From Rhabdophis nuchalis (lineage: Eukaryota > Chordata > Lepidosauria > Squamata > Natricidae), in assembly GCA_039707465.1 (NCBI GenBank), contig CM077644.1:101727875-101791874 (forward strand): DNA of 64,000 bases, in the 5' to 3' direction. The notes under the pieces were generated by a model that did not search any database, was not told the origin of the DNA, and was given only the letters and a program-made list of their open reading frames with translations. A program made the position numbers and the translations under genes. Shown in pieces: positions 59,348-64,000 of this stretch. Each line of letters begins with the position of its first letter. Within the stretch, counting starts at the first letter, position 1.

Positions 59348-59683
59348 CAGGGGTCCCCAACCTTTTTTGCACCAGGGACCGGTTTCATTTTAAAGAAAAT
59401 TCTGCGGACTGGCGTAGAGGAGGAGCCGGGGGGGGAGGGGGAGAGGGGGAACAGGCGGTGCATGCGCACATGGGGGGGGAGGGGAAACAGGCGGCACATG
59501 CGCACGCGGTGGGGGAGTCGGCTCACTTGGCCCTCTAGGGCCTCCAATGGCACAAACGGCCGCGCCTGCACTCTCCTGCATCTGGTGCGCACTCTGCCCA
59601 GGGGGCTGCCCCCTCCTCCCTCCTCATCCTCTCCAGCCCTGCGGCCCGGTTCCTATCCGCGGCCCGGGGGTTGGGGACCCCTG
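59348..59683. mobile_element. hAT MITE (CAGGGGTCCCCAACC, 336 bp)
   Basis: Ends CAGGGGTCCCCAACC and GGTTGGGGACCCCTG are exact inverted repeats. Exact 8-bp duplication TTGTAATG at 59340-59347 and 59684-59691. GC-rich interior gives chance open frames. Confidence 0.92.
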
Positions 59684-60705
59684 TTGTAATGGGTTTGCTG
59701 GAGAAACCACAATGGCCTGATTTGCACATAATGACAAGCGGCAATGAGTGCATTCATTCATCATAATGTCGAAAATAAACCATATAATGGTTTACTGTAA
59801 TTGTGAACCCAGTCAGTGTTTTCTAATTCATCCAATTTAGGGGGTAAATCCCCCAGCTTCCTGGTATCTTAAATCAACTTCAAATTAACGCTTGGGAGCC
59901 CAGTATATTCCAAAATTGATAATGATGATTTCCAATTCAAGTAAAAGAAACCCGTGATCAAGAACTTCCTAATTTAGTAACAGTTTTTATCAAGGGAGAA
60001 ACAAAGAGGAAAGAGTAGCTAGGCAGCAACATGATCATTCACATGCAGCGAGTGTCTCCTTTAGCTGAAAACAAGCATCCAGTTGCCATAGTTATCAACC
60101 TTCAAATAGCAATGGAAGAGGAAAAAATGTACTGCCTTTATATTCAGCATAATATTGAAAGTGAATGAAAACATCATGAAATTTTACCATTCAAGGGGGG
60201 GAGGATGTAGGTTTTTTATATTGAACATGTTTTGTATAATAGGCAGACTCCAACTATTGTTTAGTGTCATCCAAGATGCTTGCATAAATCCAATATGACC
60301 TCTAATTTATTTATAGAAATATCATATTGAAAACCATTCATTTTAAAAGCAGCTTGTGATATAAGGATGGGGGTAGGAGGGCTGCTTCAGAAATCCTATC
60401 CATATTATTGACTAAGACCACCACTTATTTATAGCTAAAAATGATCTAGGCTCAATATTTTAATCACATTTCAAAACCATTTAGCATTTTTAAGCTTTTA
60501 GATTTCCTGTGTAAATATGTTCTAACTTTTTGTTATTGCTATTACTTTTGAAAGTCTGTTACTTCCTCAAAAATGACATCACCAGCACTGAAGAAAATAA
60601 AAATTCCTTTATTTCATGACAATACTGAGAGTTACTGATGTAATTCTCTTACTTCAGAAAAGAAGATTGTGCACTGTGGAAAAACTAGCCCCTTACACTA
60701 TATTC

Positions 60706-60902
60706 CCGTGACGGTGAACCTATGGTACATGTGCCAGAGGTAGCGTGCACAGCCCTCTCTGTGGGCACGTGCACCATTGCCAGCTGCTCTTCTGGTTTTT
60801 GGTGCATGCATTTACACCAGCTAGCTGGTCTGTGGGTTTCCGGCAGTCTGGCGCATGCATTCCGGTTTGGGCACTTGGTGCCAAAAAGGTTCGCCATCCC
60901 TG
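60706..60902. mobile_element. hAT MITE, short member of the CAGTGATGG family
   Basis: Ends CCCGTGACGGTGAACC and GGTTCGCCATCCCTG; exact 8-bp duplication CTATATTC at 60698-60705 and 60903-60910. Related in interior wording to 20354-20682. Confidence 0.8.
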
Positions 60903-61033
60903 CTATATTCCATAATAGCATTACTGGAAACAGATGACTGCATGGAGACTATCTGGTGCTGGAAATCTTTTATTTCGCGCTTTATACTTAACTATGCAAT
61001 AAGACTCTGTCTCATTCCTGAAAATACTAAATA

Positions 61034-61256
61034 TAGTAATCCCTCGTTTTCCGCGGCTTCGTTTTCCGCGGCTTCAGTGCTTCACGGATTTGTAAAAAAT
61101 ACAGGGAAAAATGCATTGGTAGGAGGCAAGCGCCCCGTAGTGGTTGCTTTAAACATGTCCACCAATTCAAGTTTCCTAGCGAATCCTACTTCGCGGATTT
61201 CCGGTTTTCGCGGACGGGTGCGGTCCCGATTAGCCGCGAAAAACGAGGGATTACTG
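61034..61256. mobile_element. Tigger-like MITE (AGTAATCCCTCG ends)
   Basis: TA-flanked, ends TAGTAATCCCTCGTTTTCCG and CGAAAAACGAGGGATTACTG. These are TcMar-Tigger-type ends. It shares its right TA with the next element. Confidence 0.88.
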
Positions 61257-61258
61257 TA

Positions 61259-61624
61259 CAGGTAGTCCTTGACTTACAGCTATAACTGGGACTGGAAAAT
61301 TTGTTCTTAAATGGCATGGAAGTTAAGTGTGGCGTTATGTGATTTGATTACTTCTTTTGCTGCAATCCTTAAGTGATTTCAACTTCCTCTAATGACTTGG
61401 CATGTCACAAGTCAGCTGGGAAGGCTGTAAATGGCAATCATGTGATTTCCCAGGATGCTGGGGAATCAATGCCAACATGAAACAGTAGCCAAGCCCCTGG
61501 ATTATGATCACAAGACTTCAAGGATGCTGTCGTGGTCATAAGGGTGAGGACCAGTCACTTTTTCCAGCACTGTTGTAACTTTGAAAGTTTGCTAAATGAA
61601 TAGTCATAAGTCAAGGGCTACCTA
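61259..61624. mobile_element. Tigger-like palindromic MITE (CAGGTAGTCCTTGACTTA)
   Basis: Begins at the TA (61257-61258) that closes the preceding element, ends TAAGTCAAGGGCTACCTA before TA at 61625. Interior is diverged from the 40682 copy but in the same order. Confidence 0.75.
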
Positions 61625-61977
61625 TAAAATTAACCAGAGCCTTGATTTATTTCAGAAATATTCAAGTATTTCGATGAAAATATTAAGTACATATTACTTG
61701 CAGTCAGTAAAACTAGACCAAACCCCCCCCCCCAATAAATTGATATTTATTTTAGGTAAGATAGTAACATTTATTCAGAAGACTTGGCGAATGGTACCCA
61801 AACTATTCTGAATAATGATATGTTCTGCTTAAGACAAAAGTGAATAACATTTTTAGGTGAAGCTGTGTCCTGCTTCTTTGAATGTCATCTTCATATATAA
61901 GGCACTATGGCAAGCATGTGTACAATATGAACCTTCTTACAAAAAATACTTCCGCATACATGTTTTTTTTATTTTTA

Positions 61978-62358
61978 TTTTATTTTATTAAATTTATACC
62001 CCGCCCTTGTCCTTGTTAGGACCCAGGGCGGCGCACAGGGATGTTAAAATACATACAAAATATATAAAATATATGAAATTTAAAATACTTATTCTAATAA
62101 ATAAACCCTGCGCTAAAAACCGAATTAAAATCCCAAGTTTAAAAACTATCTAATAGTCAGTATGGAGGTTACGCTAGGCCGGCTAGATGAAATAGGTGTG
62201 TCTTCAGACACTTGCGGAAGAGGCGGAGATCGGAGATGGTGCGGAGTTCAGGGGGTAAGTCGTTCCAGAGGGCTGGGCCCGCCACAGAGAAGGCTCTCCC
62301 CCTGGGTGTCGCCAGTCGGCATTGTCCAGCCGACGGCACCCTGAGGAGGCCCTCAGAT
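61978..62358 (-). mobile_element. L2 LINE 3' fragment
   Basis: Minus-strand L2 3' end: coding words [22 protein letters not shown] on the minus strand, then the 3' UTR and tail TAAATTTAATAAAATAAA read in sense. 5'-truncated, and it abuts the GC-rich block starting at about 62359. Confidence 0.82.
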
Positions 62359-63545
62359 AAGTCTGCGCTTGCGCGAAGATGGCGGGCTAACTCTGGAGCT
62401 CCGTGTGTGCCATGGAGATTGTTAGCCTCTATTTGTGCTCCCAGCCCTCCTGCATTAGTCGGAGATATGGGATTGATGAGGAATCCACCTGGTGTTTCGG
62501 GGTGAGGCTCACGACATCAATGGGTGCAGCGGGAACAGAAACGGCGCGGGTGAAGGCGAGAGCGCCGGAGCGGAGGTCGGCGTCCCTGGCGTCCCAATGA
62601 GGGCGGTGGAGGCCGGCTACGCCTTGTGAGTCCCCAGGATGGCGGCGGCAGCAGCGGGCCATGGGGAGGAGATGGAGAAGGCGGTGAGAGCGCCGGGAGG
62701 CCAGCGGCAGCGGCGGTGGCGGAGGCGACGGGAAAGGAGACATGCAGAGAAAGGCGCCGGTGGTGAGAGCGCCGGGAGGGTGTGACGTGACGGCTGCTGG
62801 AAGCCTGGTCGACGGCGGTGGGAGCGCCGAGAGGCCGTGGCTAAGGCGGTATTGTTGGAGATGGCGGCGGTGGGAGCGTCGACGAGGTCGCGCTTCACCC
62901 TGCCTTGCTGACTGACCGTGGAAGACTCTCCTGTTATGGCGGCGGTGGGAGCGCTGCGACTAAAGCTGAAGCCAGCCCTTGCAACGGCAGCGGTGAGACG
63001 GGGGTGAGAGCCCCGGACAGAAGGCCGGTGTCCCCGAGTTTATTTTGGTGGCGGGGGCACTGACCGGACTGTCGGCGGCGGGGCTGACTGATGGCAGCCA
63101 GGAGAAGCTGACTGAGCTCTGGGCTGGGAGAGGAAAGTAAACCCCCCAGCTGGGAGCAATTTTCCATCAGGGAGAACAAACTCCTTTTCAGCTCTGCTGG
63201 CGCCAAACTTACATTCTTCAGCAACAAACAAACAGAAGAAACCCTTCCCCCCCCTATGATGATCTAAGACCAATAGAACTGTGCCGTACTAAGACCTTTT
63301 TAAAGACCTTGTAAATGTCCTAAAGATCTTTTGGACTGGAACATCAATGGATACCCAATTGACATTGTGAACTTCCTCACTATAGCACTTTATTCATTTT
63401 TATAACATCTATTAATGAAATTTAAATCATGGCTAACGATGTTTTTAAAAATATTATTGTATTTTAACCCATGACACACGGATGAATTTTTATTCTTACA
63501 TTGTTTATATATTGATGATTAGTTTTAATTATTTATTATAGCGCA
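62359..63545 (+). promoter_or_regulatory. GC-rich 5' UTR of a LINE with YY1-like sites
   Basis: About 1 kb of GC/CpG-rich sequence, then a short AT-rich stretch before the ATG at 63546. It has four ATGGCGG sites (62379, 62639, 62861, 62936), the core of the YY1 site that marks start sites in LINE 5' UTRs, and about six imperfect repeats of GCGGTGRGAGCGCCG. It probably drives the open frame that follows. Family call (L2) is an inference from the L2-rich setting and the wording at the right edge. Confidence 0.55.
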
Positions 63546-64000
63546 ATGTACTCCAGAGCAAATCTTCTGTTTTTACGAGAGTCCCCGCTCTCACAGGCTT
63601 GGCCCTCCGTACTATCGAGGGCCCGTCTCGATGAGGGATTCATTAATCCGGAGAGATGGGCGAAGCGCGGCCTTAGGGGTTTTTTAGTATCTAAATTATT
63701 GGTTCTTTTAGGGGGTACCAGGGAGGGGGGTGGGATTAGACAGGTAGAGACAGAGGGTATTAAGGAAAGAAAGGGCCGGACCAGCAGTCGGCGGAGGGAA
63801 GCGGAAGGATCTGATAGGAGGCGGGAAATACGAGTCGTTCCGGTAGAGGGCCTTCCGATCCAGAGGGTCGTGGGGAGAGGCAGGTCCAAGGGGAGACAAG
63901 TGTTATCCTTCCGGTTGGGGGCGCGAAGCCGTTGGCTGCAAACGGTCAGGTGCCTCAACCCCCGCAGGCTAGGTGGCCAGGGTGTACAGAGCCAGGGCCT
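63546..64000 (+). CDS. Start of a LINE open frame, cut by the window edge
   Basis: ATG at 63546, then 151 codons without a stop to the right edge. It begins MYSRANLLFLRESPLSQAW; the rest is Arg/Gly-rich and basic, ending LNPRRLGGQGVQSQG. In L2 LINEs the endonuclease follows soon after such a basic leader. The opposite-strand frame (63958-63536) is its shadow. No homologous protein is certain; the endonuclease would lie past 64000. Confidence 0.55.
   Translation, partial: MYSRANLLFLRESPLSQAWPSVLSRARLDEGFINPERWAKRGLRGFLVSKLLVLLGGTREGGGIRQVETEGIKERKGRTSSRRREAEGSDRRREIRVVPVEGLPIQRVVGRGRSKGRQVLSFRLGARSRWLQTVRCLNPRRLGGQGVQSQG

Larger units (their letters stand above)
52643..64000 (-). other. CAMSAP2: Probable long CAMSAP2 intron
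   Basis: No exon for the preceding protein part (ending AASSIK in human) is recognisable here, so the intron appears to exceed 11 kb. Outside the named transposons (about 52900-53870, 54460-55850, 57550-58690, 59700-60700, 61640-61975) I see no gene or structured element. A fragment of foldback hAT sequence lies at 52819-52885. Confidence 0.6.

Noticed and set aside
59324..59753. Overlapping frames of 60-120 codons
   Set aside because: Lie across a GC-rich hAT MITE; no family resemblance.
63536..63958. 140-codon minus-strand frame
   Set aside because: Shadow of the plus-strand frame that starts at 63546 and runs off the window.

Overview
The window is vertebrate genomic DNA, most likely from a squamate reptile and probably a snake. 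The clade call is an inference from the repeats: L2 and CR1 LINEs (one CR1 tail runs into a TTCTA-type microsatellite), a BovB 3' end, ATCT/GATA-type microsatellites, many hAT and Tigger-like MITEs, two Helitrons and a SPIN-type hAT element. The DNA is AT-rich apart from one CpG-rich block and the GC-rich LINE sequences. No bacterial-type gene organisation, CRISPR array or operon is present.

The one cellular protein-coding gene I can identify is CAMSAP2 (calmodulin-regulated spectrin-associated protein 2), on the minus strand. Eleven coding exons lie between 52642 and 28626. All ten splice junctions I placed have GT/AG ends, and the reading phase is continuous through every junction. The exons encode 1165 codons plus a stop: the end of the calponin-homology (CH) region, the disordered middle, the coiled coils and the complete C-terminal CKK domain. 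The N-terminal exons must lie beyond position 64000. The 3' UTR probably runs to about 25705, after an AATAAA on the minus strand at 25732-25727.

Region by region. 1-25.7 kb is intergenic: a solo LTR, a Helitron carrying a minisatellite, hAT MITEs, CR1 and L2 fragments, an orphan CpG island at 12.4-13.6 kb, an L2 with a long open reverse transcriptase frame, and a CR1 with a microsatellite tail. A foldback hAT MITE and a SPIN-like element sit back to back just past the CAMSAP2 poly(A) site. 25.7-52.6 kb is the CAMSAP2 3' end and introns, invaded by a BovB end, a twin-primed (5'-inverted) L1, a complete-looking element with L1-type ORF1 but no ORF2 (HAL1-like), a second Helitron and several Tigger-like MITEs. 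52.6-64 kb is probably a long CAMSAP2 intron holding a second open L2, more hAT and Tigger-like MITEs and, at the right edge, the 5' UTR and start of an open frame of what looks like a LINE running off the window.

Among the transposons, the full-length-looking or open-frame retroelements inside CAMSAP2 (L1, HAL1-like, L2, edge LINE) all lie on the plus strand, antisense to the gene.
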